A DNA stretch of 64,000 bases from Treponema sp. J25. Its GTDB lineage: Bacteria; Spirochaetota; Spirochaetia; Treponematales; Breznakiellaceae. Shown one piece after another: positions 16,918-24,208 of this stretch; positions within the stretch are counted from its first letter, which is position 1, and every line of letters begins with the position of its first letter. The notes beneath the pieces are model-generated. The model did no database searches. It was not told where the DNA came from and saw nothing but the letters and a program-made list of their open reading frames with translations. The translations under genes and the position numbers were made by a program. Location of the stretch: positions 1 to 64,000 of the forward strand of contig NZ_PTQW01000005.1 of NCBI RefSeq assembly GCF_004343725.1, in the 5' to 3' direction.

Positions 16918-18855
16918 TTAGCAATTCAAAGACTTAGTCGAAAGTATCCATAATAGTTCACAGGCCCTGAGATCAAGAGCTTCCTGGGCCATAACAAGAT
17001 TCCCTGTTAAAAGATCAACCCCGTTACACCCTGCCAGGATCTGCTGTATCTTATCTGCCGGAATTTGTACGAGGAATTCTGAAAAATTCCCCATAACCGT
17101 AAGAAGGTTCCCCCGGTCCTGTTTGTGAAAAATCAATACCGAGGGATGCCCCGAATCGGCCACCGTTAAAGATGGGACTGAAAAAATCCTATGTTCTTTG
17201 CGAATCCGAGCCATATTCTGCAAGGCGGTAAACACCCTTCCTTCCACAGTGGCCAGGTTATGACGCCTTTCATAGGCCTGTTGAGACCAGAGGGGACGAT
17301 GTACCCACCGGCTGTCCCGGCTTTCCCGGGGGTTCTCTACATATTCATAGCGATTCAAGGTTGCCCATTCATCGCCCAGATATATGAGGGGGATACCTCC
17401 GGCAGAAAAAACTATGCCATAGAGCAGTAAGAGACGGCGGATGGCCCGATCAAGGTCTGCACCGCTCCCTTCCTCAAGGGCCTGTTCAATGCCGGCGAGG
17501 GATGCGGCGGTCCCGCAGATACGGCGGTCCCCCGTTATGGGATTATACTGAAAGCTTACCCCCCTACTGAAACTGCCGGGAAATTCGCCCATGTAAAAGG
17601 CATTCAAAAAATTCCGGTGATCCCTTCCTTTAATGCCGAGTTCTGCCGCATCTTCATCTGCGAAGGTCCAGCCGATGTCATCATGGCAGCGCACGTAGTT
17701 CACCCAACTGCAGCCCACCGGCAAGTGATGTCGTTTCCTCAAGGAGTGGGCCAAAAGGCGCACTTCCTTAGTCGCCGCGGCTTCCCAAAGTTCCGCCATT
17801 AATAAGGGATTGTAGGAAAGCTGGCATTCCCGCAGGTCTATGTATTGTTCGATATCATCGGGATGCACAATAGCCTCCGATTTAAAAAGAAGGGAAGGGC
17901 AGACCAGCCGGGCCGCACACTGAAAGGCCCGGATAAGGATGTGGGCTTCTTCCAGGTTTTCACAGGAAGTCCCGGCCTTTTTCCAGATAAAAGCTACCGC
18001 ATCCAGTCGAAGAATAGCGATTCCTGCGTTGGCAAGGAAAAGCATTTCCTGTACCATGGCATTAAAAACCGCAGGATTGGTGTAATTCAGGTCCCACTGG
18101 TAGGAATGAAAGGTGGTCCATACCCATTTTTTCATTGCTTCGCAATAGGTAAAGGATCCTCGGCGTACCTCGGGGAAAATATCTCGAAGGTAAGGCTGGT
18201 ACCGCTGGGTTTCTCCGTAATCAGAAAAAGTCCAGTAGTAGTCTTGATACTCCCGGTCGCCCTTCTTTGCCCGCTGGGCCCATTCATGTTCGTCCGAAGT
18301 ATGGTTGAACACAAAATCTGCCACCAGGGCTATCCCTTCATCTGAAAGCTTTTGAGCAAGATTCTTAAGGTCCTCCAGGGTCCCCAATTTGGGATCCACT
18401 TCTCTATAGCTTGAAACCGCATACCCCCCGTCATTTTCTTCTGCGGGGCATTTAAAGAAGGGCATGAGGTGCAAATAGGTAATGCCAAGCTCTTTTAAAT
18501 AGGGAATCCGGGACTCCATGCCTTGCAGGGTTCCCGCAAAACGATCCACGTAGGCCACGGCCCCTACCATCTGGTTTGATAAAAACCATCCCGATTCGGG
18601 TGGGTACTTCCTATCTCGTTCCTTAAGGTACTCGGGACGTTCCAGATATGCCTGAAAAAGGTTGGCAATGATAGTTTCGAGTTGAAAGGCAAAGTCTGGT
18701 CGATGTCCATAGAGGCGCCACAGGAGCTCTGCAAAACGCTGGAATTCCTGTTCGAGACGGTCGGCAAATTCGTTCCATCCGGGGGACTGTGAAAGCCCCC
18801 GTCGATCTAAATGATCAAGACACTGGGTATACAAATGATGCCACATAAGTTCCAT
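16918..18855 (-). CDS. Amylosucrase (GH13)
   Basis: A 645-residue cytosolic enzyme (no signal peptide) that transfers glucose from sucrose onto a growing alpha-1,4-glucan and releases fructose. It aligns by eye along its full length with Neisseria amylosucrase: an all-helical N-terminal domain (1-90), a (beta/alpha)8 barrel with the nucleophile Asp in ILRLDAVAFIW, acid/base Glu in FKSEAIVHPD and the third Asp in VRCHDDIGWTFADEDAA, and a C-terminal beta domain. The insertion GTSCENLEEAH, typical of amylosucrases, is retained. Close relatives may be sucrose hydrolases; sequence reading alone cannot fully separate them. It begins 1 nt after the permease stop. Confidence 0.88.
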   Translation of the reverse strand: MELMWHHLYTQCLDHLDRRGLSQSPGWNEFADRLEQEFQRFAELLWRLYGHRPDFAFQLETIIANLFQAYLERPEYLKERDRKYPPESGWFLSNQMVGAVAYVDRFAGTLQGMESRIPYLKELGITYLHLMPFFKCPAEENDGGYAVSSYREVDPKLGTLEDLKNLAQKLSDEGIALVADFVFNHTSDEHEWAQRAKKGDREYQDYYWTFSDYGETQRYQPYLRDIFPEVRRGSFTYCEAMKKWVWTTFHSYQWDLNYTNPAVFNAMVQEMLFLANAGIAILRLDAVAFIWKKAGTSCENLEEAHILIRAFQCAARLVCPSLLFKSEAIVHPDDIEQYIDLRECQLSYNPLLMAELWEAAATKEVRLLAHSLRKRHHLPVGCSWVNYVRCHDDIGWTFADEDAAELGIKGRDHRNFLNAFYMGEFPGSFSRGVSFQYNPITGDRRICGTAASLAGIEQALEEGSGADLDRAIRRLLLLYGIVFSAGGIPLIYLGDEWATLNRYEYVENPRESRDSRWVHRPLWSQQAYERRHNLATVEGRVFTALQNMARIRKEHRIFSVPSLTVADSGHPSVLIFHKQDRGNLLTVMGNFSEFLVQIPADKIQQILAGCNGVDLLTGNLVMAQEALDLRACELLWILSTKSLNC

Positions 18856-18856
18856 C

Positions 18857-19714
18857 TTATTTTATCGACCCTGCAATCATGCCTTTTACAATGTATTTTT
18901 GCGCAAAAAGGAAAAATACAATAACCGGAACCATGGCCAGCAGAATAGCGGTCAGAATAAGATCCCACTGTTTTACGAAGGCCCCCGCAAAATTAGAAAC
19001 CGCAATGGGAATGGTCATGATTCTATTCCCCTTGCCAAGTACCAGAAGGGGTAAGAGGTAATCGTTCCAGATCCAGATGCCGTTGAGCACCATGACGGTT
19101 GCCTGGATGGGGGTAAGGATAGGGAAAATAATCTCGTAGAAAATCTGGGCCCTGTGGCAGCCATCAATGGTCGCCGCTTCTTCGAGTTCGAGGGGTATGG
19201 TTTTTATGAAACCGTGGAACATGAATATCGAAAGGGAACACCCAAAGCCCAGATAACTTAAGACGATTCCCTGGTAGGTCCGGAGGAGGGGGATGCCAGT
19301 GATCTGGGTCACGCTTCTGAACCAGGAAAGCAGGGGAAACATAACAATCTGAAAGGGGATCACCATGGATGCCACAAACAGAAAGAAAATCGTATTGGAT
19401 GTTTTGTTTTTCGTGCGAACCAGGGCCCATCCTGCCTGGGCAGATAAAATATTCAAGAGGATGAGCGAAAGGGCGGTAATGATGGCGCTTGATAACAGAG
19501 AAGAAGGGTACCGAACCGATTCGCTGGTCCAGATTTTGATGACATTATCGATCAGGTTTCCCCAACGTTGGGGCCAGTCGAGGGGTACGTTGGTTACTTC
19601 AAAGGCGGTTTTAGCGGAGTTGATAAGCACCAGGTAAAAGGGAAACACAAAGAGCACAAACAGAAAAGCCGTGATGAGTTCGGCAATGAGGAGGGGAAAT
19701 TTCTTGCCTTTCAT
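18857..19714 (-). CDS. Sugar ABC transporter permease, MalG type
   Basis: A 285-residue inner-membrane permease with six predicted helices. The EAA loop, which contacts the ATPase, is seen as ELEEAATIDGCHRAQIFYEIIFPIL (near residues 175-200; key residues E, A, A, D, G, P). The C terminus ending YIVKGMIAGSIK is typical of MalG-like members of the CUT1 group. Its ATG overlaps the partner permease stop by 4 nt. Predicted to import sucrose with the partner permease and binding lipoprotein; no ATPase gene is in the operon. Confidence 0.92.
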   Translation of the reverse strand: MKGKKFPLLIAELITAFLFVLFVFPFYLVLINSAKTAFEVTNVPLDWPQRWGNLIDNVIKIWTSESVRYPSSLLSSAIITALSLILLNILSAQAGWALVRTKNKTSNTIFFLFVASMVIPFQIVMFPLLSWFRSVTQITGIPLLRTYQGIVLSYLGFGCSLSIFMFHGFIKTIPLELEEAATIDGCHRAQIFYEIIFPILTPIQATVMVLNGIWIWNDYLLPLLVLGKGNRIMTIPIAVSNFAGAFVKQWDLILTAILLAMVPVIVFFLFAQKYIVKGMIAGSIK

Positions 19715-20631
19715 AGTTCAATTTCCTTTCTTTTGTTTACATATACCTGGATAATCGAAATGATAGCCAGGACGATAAAAAACACCACCGCCCGGGCCTG
19801 TCCTTCCGCAAGCTTGTTCGATATGAAGGCAGTGTTGTAGATGTTCAGCGCTAAAAGTTCTGTTCCCAGAATAGGCTTTCCCAGGAGCATGGTAGAAGGT
19901 CCCCCGCTGGTTAAGGAAACATTCACGTCGAATTGTTTAAAGGAATTTACCAGGGTCAAAAAGAGGGTTACCGTAAATGCCTGGGCCGCCATGGGAAGGG
20001 TAATTGCCTTTAGGCGCATCCACGCATTGGCCCCATCGATTTTTGCTGCTTCGTGGAGTTCTACCGGCACGTTTTCAATAGCTGCGATGTAAATCATCAT
20101 GATGTACCCCGCGTATTGCCAGGTCCCCACAATCACCATGGCGACCAGGGCTGAAGTGTTCTTGCTGAGCATGAGATTGTCCGGTTCTGCAAGGAAGGCG
20201 AGGGCGGGCATAAATTTCCCCAGGGAAGGGATGGCGTTATTAAAAATAAACTGCCAGATGTAGCCCAGAATAAGACCCCCAATTAAGTTGGGGATGAAAA
20301 AAGCCACACGATACAGGTGTTTGAAACGGAGTTCACTGGTCACCAGCAGGGCAAGCGAAAAGGCCACCACATTGATGACCACCATGTTCATAAGTGTATA
20401 GGCGAGGGTAATCCCAAACGAATACAGAAAGGAGGGATCGGTAAAACTCTGCACAAAATTAGCCAGGCCTACCCATCGCAGGCCTCCATCAGCCTTTGCC
20501 GAAGAAGACCAGTTGGTAAAGGCATAAAAGGATCCCAAGAAAAAGGGAATCACCATTACCATAAGAAAGGCAAAGAGAACAGGAATAAGAAATAACCAGA
20601 ATACCAGGGCGTTTTCGGTATGTTTCTTCAT
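19711..20631 (-). CDS. Sugar ABC transporter permease, MalF type
   Basis: A 306-residue inner-membrane permease, partner of the MalG-type protein. I start it at ATG 20631 because GAGG lies 7 nt upstream and the next residues give a normal N terminus (MKKHTENALVFW followed by the first helix). The EAA loop is visible as ELHEAAKIDGANAWMRLKAITLP (key E, A, A, D, G). The downstream permease overlaps by 4 nt. A 9-bp stem-loop at 20706-20729 separates it from the binding-protein gene. Confidence 0.92.
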   Translation of the reverse strand: MKKHTENALVFWLFLIPVLFAFLMVMVIPFFLGSFYAFTNWSSSAKADGGLRWVGLANFVQSFTDPSFLYSFGITLAYTLMNMVVINVVAFSLALLVTSELRFKHLYRVAFFIPNLIGGLILGYIWQFIFNNAIPSLGKFMPALAFLAEPDNLMLSKNTSALVAMVIVGTWQYAGYIMMIYIAAIENVPVELHEAAKIDGANAWMRLKAITLPMAAQAFTVTLFLTLVNSFKQFDVNVSLTSGGPSTMLLGKPILGTELLALNIYNTAFISNKLAEGQARAVVFFIVLAIISIIQVYVNKRKEIEL

Positions 20632-20705
20632 GGGTATACCTCGTAGGTTAAAAAGCCCCTTGCATCGGAGACGCAAGGGACCAGGACGCTTACTGCTTCA
20701 GGGCC

Positions 20706-20729
20706 CAGGGACAACGATCCTTGTCCCTG
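20706..20729 (-). other. Intercistronic stem-loop after the binding-protein gene
   Basis: CAGGGACAA and TTGTCCCTG form a perfect 9-bp stem around a 6-nt loop, with no T run after it on the minus strand. Such hairpins often protect the upstream message, giving more binding protein than permease; that role is inferred. Confidence 0.55.
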
Positions 20730-20836
20730 AAGGGTGATACTGTGTTACGGCCTAACCGGGGAAAAAGAAGGTAAAACCGGAGCTGGAAACCCCTTGTGTT
20801 GATTAACCTGCTCTCCCCCGTCCTGGGTTTATTATT

Positions 20837-22090
20837 TTATTTTTTTGCGTTATCTTTGAAGGCCTTTGCCATAAGGTCGATAAACTGGGCCTTCGTAATC
20901 TGTCCTGCCGCAAATTGATTATATATGGGAGCAAGCACCTTGTCCCGGAAATCCCCGGAGAAATAATACTGATTCCAGGAATACACCTTGCCAGCGGCGG
21001 ACCATTCCTGGACAGACCTGGAAAGTTGTCCTTCGGGCTGGAGATCGATTCCCGAGAAGGCGGGAATCATCAGGGCTTCCTTTACCATGTAGTTGTGCCC
21101 TTCGGGGGTGGTAACAAGGTCGTTCAGGAATTTCTTAGCCAGTTCGACGTTCTTCGAGTCCTTATAGATGGCGTAGAAAGAAGGGGCAGCCACAAAAATA
21201 CCATCGGTAACTTTTTCCATAGAACCATGGGGCGCAAAGGCCATCTTAAAGGTGGCGTTGGCCGCCTTCATGTTTGGATCTACCCAGTTGCCCTGATGGA
21301 GGAAAGCGGCTTTGCCGGTAGCAAAGGCTCCTACCTGGGCATCGTAGTTTCCTGTTAAAAGGATGGTTTTGTCGGCGTATTTAAAGAGCAACTCTACCCA
21401 ATCGGCATATTCCTTAAGCCGTTGCATGTCCACGTTGCCTGCTAAAAGGTCGTTTACTACGGAAAGATCCCCATAGGGCAGTCCATTAGAAAGGAGACTG
21501 TTAAAGTTATGATGGGCCGTTACCCATCCCATTTCGATGGATGCCGCCATAGAAACCACCGAGGTAATTCCTAACTCCTTTTTCATGGAGTCCAGTTTCG
21601 CAAAGGCCTTACGATAGCCTTCCAGATTTACCAGGGTTTTAGGATCGATACCGGCTTTGGCGAGCATGTCCGCATTATAGGCCATGCCCCAGCCTTCTAC
21701 TGCTACGGGGAACCCATAAACTTTCCCGTTGTATTTAAAGGCCACCGAGGTCTTAGAAACCCAGGGTTCGTTGGAAAGATCCAGGATGGCGTTTTCCCAT
21801 TCTTTGTAGGATTCTAGACCATCGAAAGCAAAAATATCGGGCATGTCTCCTGCGGCGTAATCGGCCTTAAGTTGCGGCCCCATGCCGCCGGAGGTCCCTC
21901 CGATGGATTTGATGGTCACTTGAACCCCATTTTTTTCTCCCCATACCTTCGCATAGGCCTTTAATTGGGTATCGATTTCTGGTTTATTCTGCATGAGGGT
22001 GAGCTTCTTGGGCTCCGACGCGGGTTTCCCGCAGGACATAAGAGCGGCTACTACCAGAAGGGTAGCCCCTACCAACATGATTCGTTTCAT
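20837..22090 (-). CDS. Sugar ABC transporter substrate-binding lipoprotein
   Basis: A 417-residue family 1 solute-binding protein, first gene of the sucrose operon. The signal sequence ends with the lipobox LMSC-G (Cys at about residue 20), so the mature protein is tethered to a membrane and captures sugar in the periplasm. Family features include the N-terminal KKLTLMQNKPE strand and the ADMPDIFAFDG-type segment near residue 85. An AGGAGG ribosome site precedes the ATG. Placement beside two CUT1 permeases and amylosucrase suggests sucrose as ligand. Confidence 0.93.
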   Translation of the reverse strand: MKRIMLVGATLLVVAALMSCGKPASEPKKLTLMQNKPEIDTQLKAYAKVWGEKNGVQVTIKSIGGTSGGMGPQLKADYAAGDMPDIFAFDGLESYKEWENAILDLSNEPWVSKTSVAFKYNGKVYGFPVAVEGWGMAYNADMLAKAGIDPKTLVNLEGYRKAFAKLDSMKKELGITSVVSMAASIEMGWVTAHHNFNSLLSNGLPYGDLSVVNDLLAGNVDMQRLKEYADWVELLFKYADKTILLTGNYDAQVGAFATGKAAFLHQGNWVDPNMKAANATFKMAFAPHGSMEKVTDGIFVAAPSFYAIYKDSKNVELAKKFLNDLVTTPEGHNYMVKEALMIPAFSGIDLQPEGQLSRSVQEWSAAGKVYSWNQYYFSGDFRDKVLAPIYNQFAAGQITKAQFIDLMAKAFKDNAKK

Positions 22091-22115
22091 GGTTTTTCCT
22101 CCTAAAACCTCTTAC

Positions 22116-22147
22116 GTTTAACCGGTTTATTTAACCGGTTAAATAAA
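22116..22147. promoter_or_regulatory. Two LacI-type operators upstream of the sucrose operon
   Basis: AACCGGTT occurs twice, centred 13 bp apart (22120-22127 and 22133-22140). The second is the core of a perfect 22-bp palindrome (22126-22147) containing TTAACCGGTTAA with AT-rich arms. A central CG inside a palindrome is typical for LacI-family operators. The pair covers the predicted transcription start of the binding-protein gene, so repression by steric block is expected. Confidence 0.75.
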
Positions 22148-22174
22148 GGGTAGCACACTTTTTTATTTTGTCAA
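22147..22174 (-). promoter_or_regulatory. Promoter of the sucrose operon
   Basis: On the minus strand TTGACA (22169-22174), 16-bp spacer, TACCCT (22147-22152). The predicted start falls near 22140, inside the operator pair; the leader then carries the AGGAGG of the binding-protein gene. Confidence 0.7.
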
Positions 22175-22347
22175 GGAAAAAATGCTCTATTTTTTGTGCT
22201 TTTTTATCGAAAAGATATATATCCCATAACGGCAGTAGTTCATCTCGGCTTTGCTTCTTTCCTTTCTTGAAAAAAAGTGGTCACCCCTTTGTTAACCACC
22301 TTCTTCTATATAAAGAAAGGAACCGCAAGTATTTGCACGAGGCGGTC

Positions 22348-23496
22348 ATGGATCGAGTGGTATATGTGGATGAAAAGAAAGAGGCTATCCAAGAACTTTC
22401 TTTTGCGCTGCAGGATACCTACGAAGTAATTCCTTGCCTAAATCCACGAGAAACGGTTTCGCTCATCAAAAAATACAATCCCAAAGCGGTGCTGTTAGAA
22501 ATAGCTCTTCGAGGATATAGCGGATTCCAGGTTCTCGAGGATCTTCAGAAACTTCCCCATCCCTTGCCGGCAATGGTGATCTCGGAACACATCGATCCCC
22601 TATTTGTAGTTCGGGCCCTTAAAACAGGAGCCCAGGATTACCTTTCACGACCATACACTATCAGCATGCTTACCCATCGACTGAAGCGGCTCATTGCATC
22701 GTCTGCCCCTAAAAACCTCGAGAAAGGCGAAGGCTATGTAAAACGACCTTTATCTATTCATAAAGGCTCTTTTTTTATTGGGACATCTCCCTTTATTCAA
22801 CAGGTTCGTGAGTTAGTGCGTTTTTATGCTGATAGTCACTATCCGGTGCTCATTCAAGGGGAAAGCGGAACCGGTAAGGACCTGGTAGCCCGGATGCTCC
22901 ATTTTTCTTCATATCGAGCCCACGGCCCCTACGAAGTTCGAAATGTAGGTGCCATACCTCTTTCTCTTCTGGAAAGTGAGTTATTCGGTTGTGAGGTCGG
23001 AGCCTTTACCGATGCCCGCCAGCGGAAGGGGTGTTTTGAACTGGCTCACAATGGAACCCTTTTCCTTGACGAAATCGGTAATGCCAGCGATAGCTTGCAG
23101 GCAGCGCTGTTAAGGGTGATAGAAGATGGAGAGGTGCGCCGTCTTGGAAGTACCACGAGCATCTTTGTGAATACCCGGATTATCTGCGCTACGAACAAAG
23201 ACCTGGGAGAATTAGTAAAAAAAGGAAAGTTCCGAGATGACCTCCGCTATCGCATCGCTCATCTTGTTATTTCGCTTCCCCCTCTCCGCAAACGAAAAGA
23301 GGATATTCCTCTGTTGGTAGAATATTTTTTAAGAAATTCAGCCTTCCCCGATGCAAGTATTTCGAGTAAGGCCCTTTCTTTCCTTCAAGATTACCATTGG
23401 CCAGGGAATGTGCGGCAACTTCGGGCTTGTCTGGAACGGGCCCTCCTTCTCTGTCAGGGGACCCATATAGAGGTGGGACATATCAGCTTTGAGTAA
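22348..23496 (+). CDS. Degenerate NtrC-like protein: receiver plus AAA+ domain, no DNA-binding domain
   Basis: A 382-residue protein related to sigma-54 activators. The receiver domain (residues 1-115) has its phosphorylatable Asp replaced by Glu (E51, in LLEIALRG) and the conserved Lys replaced by Arg (LSRPY). The AAA+ domain (about 140-380) keeps Walker A GESGTGKD (171-178) and Walker B TLFLDEIG (237-244), but the sigma-54 contact loop reads GAFTDA (218-223) instead of GAFTGA. It ends right after the AAA+ lid with no Fis-type helix-turn-helix. I start at ATG 22348 because GAGG lies 6 nt upstream and the receiver begins there. It may act without phosphorylation or DNA binding; activity on sigma-54 is uncertain. 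Confidence 0.82.
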   Translation: MDRVVYVDEKKEAIQELSFALQDTYEVIPCLNPRETVSLIKKYNPKAVLLEIALRGYSGFQVLEDLQKLPHPLPAMVISEHIDPLFVVRALKTGAQDYLSRPYTISMLTHRLKRLIASSAPKNLEKGEGYVKRPLSIHKGSFFIGTSPFIQQVRELVRFYADSHYPVLIQGESGTGKDLVARMLHFSSYRAHGPYEVRNVGAIPLSLLESELFGCEVGAFTDARQRKGCFELAHNGTLFLDEIGNASDSLQAALLRVIEDGEVRRLGSTTSIFVNTRIICATNKDLGELVKKGKFRDDLRYRIAHLVISLPPLRKRKEDIPLLVEYFLRNSAFPDASISSKALSFLQDYHWPGNVRQLRACLERALLLCQGTHIEVGHISFE

Positions 23497-23519
23497 AAGG
23501 TAGTATCCTGGAGCTTTTT

Positions 23520-23689
23520 TTTTCGGGCTGGTGGGATTTCCCTCCGGGCATCCGGTTCCTCCGGCTGCCCTGCGGGCCGCGGGAGCCTCCTGGCGGCTCC
23601 CGTCCTGGGAGCCTTACCTCGCATCCGCTCGGCGGAGGCTCCCGATCAAATCCCCCCAGCCTTCTAACCTTTTCGGGCTGGTGGGATTT
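23520..23689. repeat. Direct repeat of the tRNA-Pro 3' end around a GC-rich segment
   Basis: A 20-bp sequence beginning TTTTCGGGCTGG is present at 23520-23539 and again at 23670-23689. The second copy is the 3' end of tRNA-Pro plus one flanking base. The 130 bp between them are GC-rich with nested inverted repeats (GGGAGCC / GGCTCCC several times). It could be the scar of an integration or a partial tRNA duplication. Confidence 0.6.
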
Positions 23690-23745
23690 GAACCCACGGC
23701 CTCTTGGTCCCGAACCAAGCGCGCTAGCCCCTGCGCTACAACCCG
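23673..23745 (-). tRNA. tRNA-Pro(CGG)
   Basis: Complete cloverleaf on the minus strand: acceptor CGGGTTG with CAGCCCG, anticodon loop TTCGGGA (anticodon CGG), T loop TTCAAAT. CCA is not encoded. It lies 50 nt downstream of tRNA-Asp. Confidence 0.95.
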
Positions 23746-23756
23746 ATACTGGATAG

Positions 23757-23790
23757 AAAAATGGGCTGCTTCGATAGTCCGAAACAGCCC
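23757..23790 (-). terminator. Hairpin with T run between tRNA-Asp and tRNA-Pro
   Basis: On the minus strand a 6-bp stem GGGCTG/CAGCCC followed by ATTTTT. It could terminate or attenuate tRNA-Asp transcripts before tRNA-Pro, or serve as a processing site. Confidence 0.5.
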
Positions 23791-23795
23791 TTTCA

Positions 23796-23869
23796 CGGGA
23801 GCGACGGGGCTTGAACCCGCGATCTCCGGCTTGACAGGCCAGCGCGATAACCAGCTTCGCTACGCCCCC
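23796..23869 (-). tRNA. tRNA-Asp(GTC)
   Basis: Complete cloverleaf on the minus strand: acceptor GGGGGCG with CGCTCCC, anticodon loop CTGTCAA (anticodon GTC), discriminator G73 as expected for Asp. CCA is not encoded. Confidence 0.95.
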
Positions 23870-23881
23870 GTAACGGGCATG

Positions 23882-23910
23882 ACTATAGCGAACTATATAA
23901 AACTTGTCAA
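23882..23910 (-). promoter_or_regulatory. Promoter of tRNA-Asp (and probably tRNA-Pro)
   Basis: Minus strand TTGACA (23905-23910), 17-bp spacer, TATAGT (23882-23887), with the start expected about 7 nt before the tRNA. Near-consensus. Confidence 0.8.
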
Positions 23911-24208
23911 GGCCCTGCACTGGGGTATCTTTTTTCTTCCCCGAAGGAAACGAAAAATAAAAACTAAAATCTGGCAAGAAAATTTCTCTCTAAGTTCTTA
24001 TGATTTTTAGCCGCCAGGGAAAAGAAATCAAAATTGAGGAAAAGTCAAATAAAAAAGTTGTCCCCTATCGTCCTAATTATTACTTTTTTAGTATAGTATT
24101 TGTGGTGGGGGCCCTGAAACCTGGGAATAGAGAAAGGGAAATAATTTTTTTCCTTCTTCAACAAAGGGGGATGTGGTGCTTAGCTTAGAGAAATGAAAGG
24201 AAGCAACT
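23911..24208. other. AT-rich intergenic region
   Basis: About 300 bases between the tRNA promoter and the sugar dehydrogenase gene. A TATAGT at 24092-24097 could be a -10 for the plus-strand gene but I see no good -35. A 62-codon ORF at 24000-24188 has no ribosome site or family resemblance. Nothing else seen. Confidence 0.4.

Noticed and set aside
22168-22347. Sixty-codon N-terminal extension of the NtrC-like protein
   Set aside because: The receiver fold begins at ATG 22348, which has its own ribosome site; the extension is low-complexity and crosses the intergenic promoter region.
23483-24010. Long ORFs over the tRNA-Pro/tRNA-Asp region on both strands
   Set aside because: They are translations of the two tRNA genes and the GC-rich repeat.
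24000-24188. 62-codon plus-strand ORF before the sugar dehydrogenase
   Set aside because: No ribosome site, biased composition, no recognisable family.
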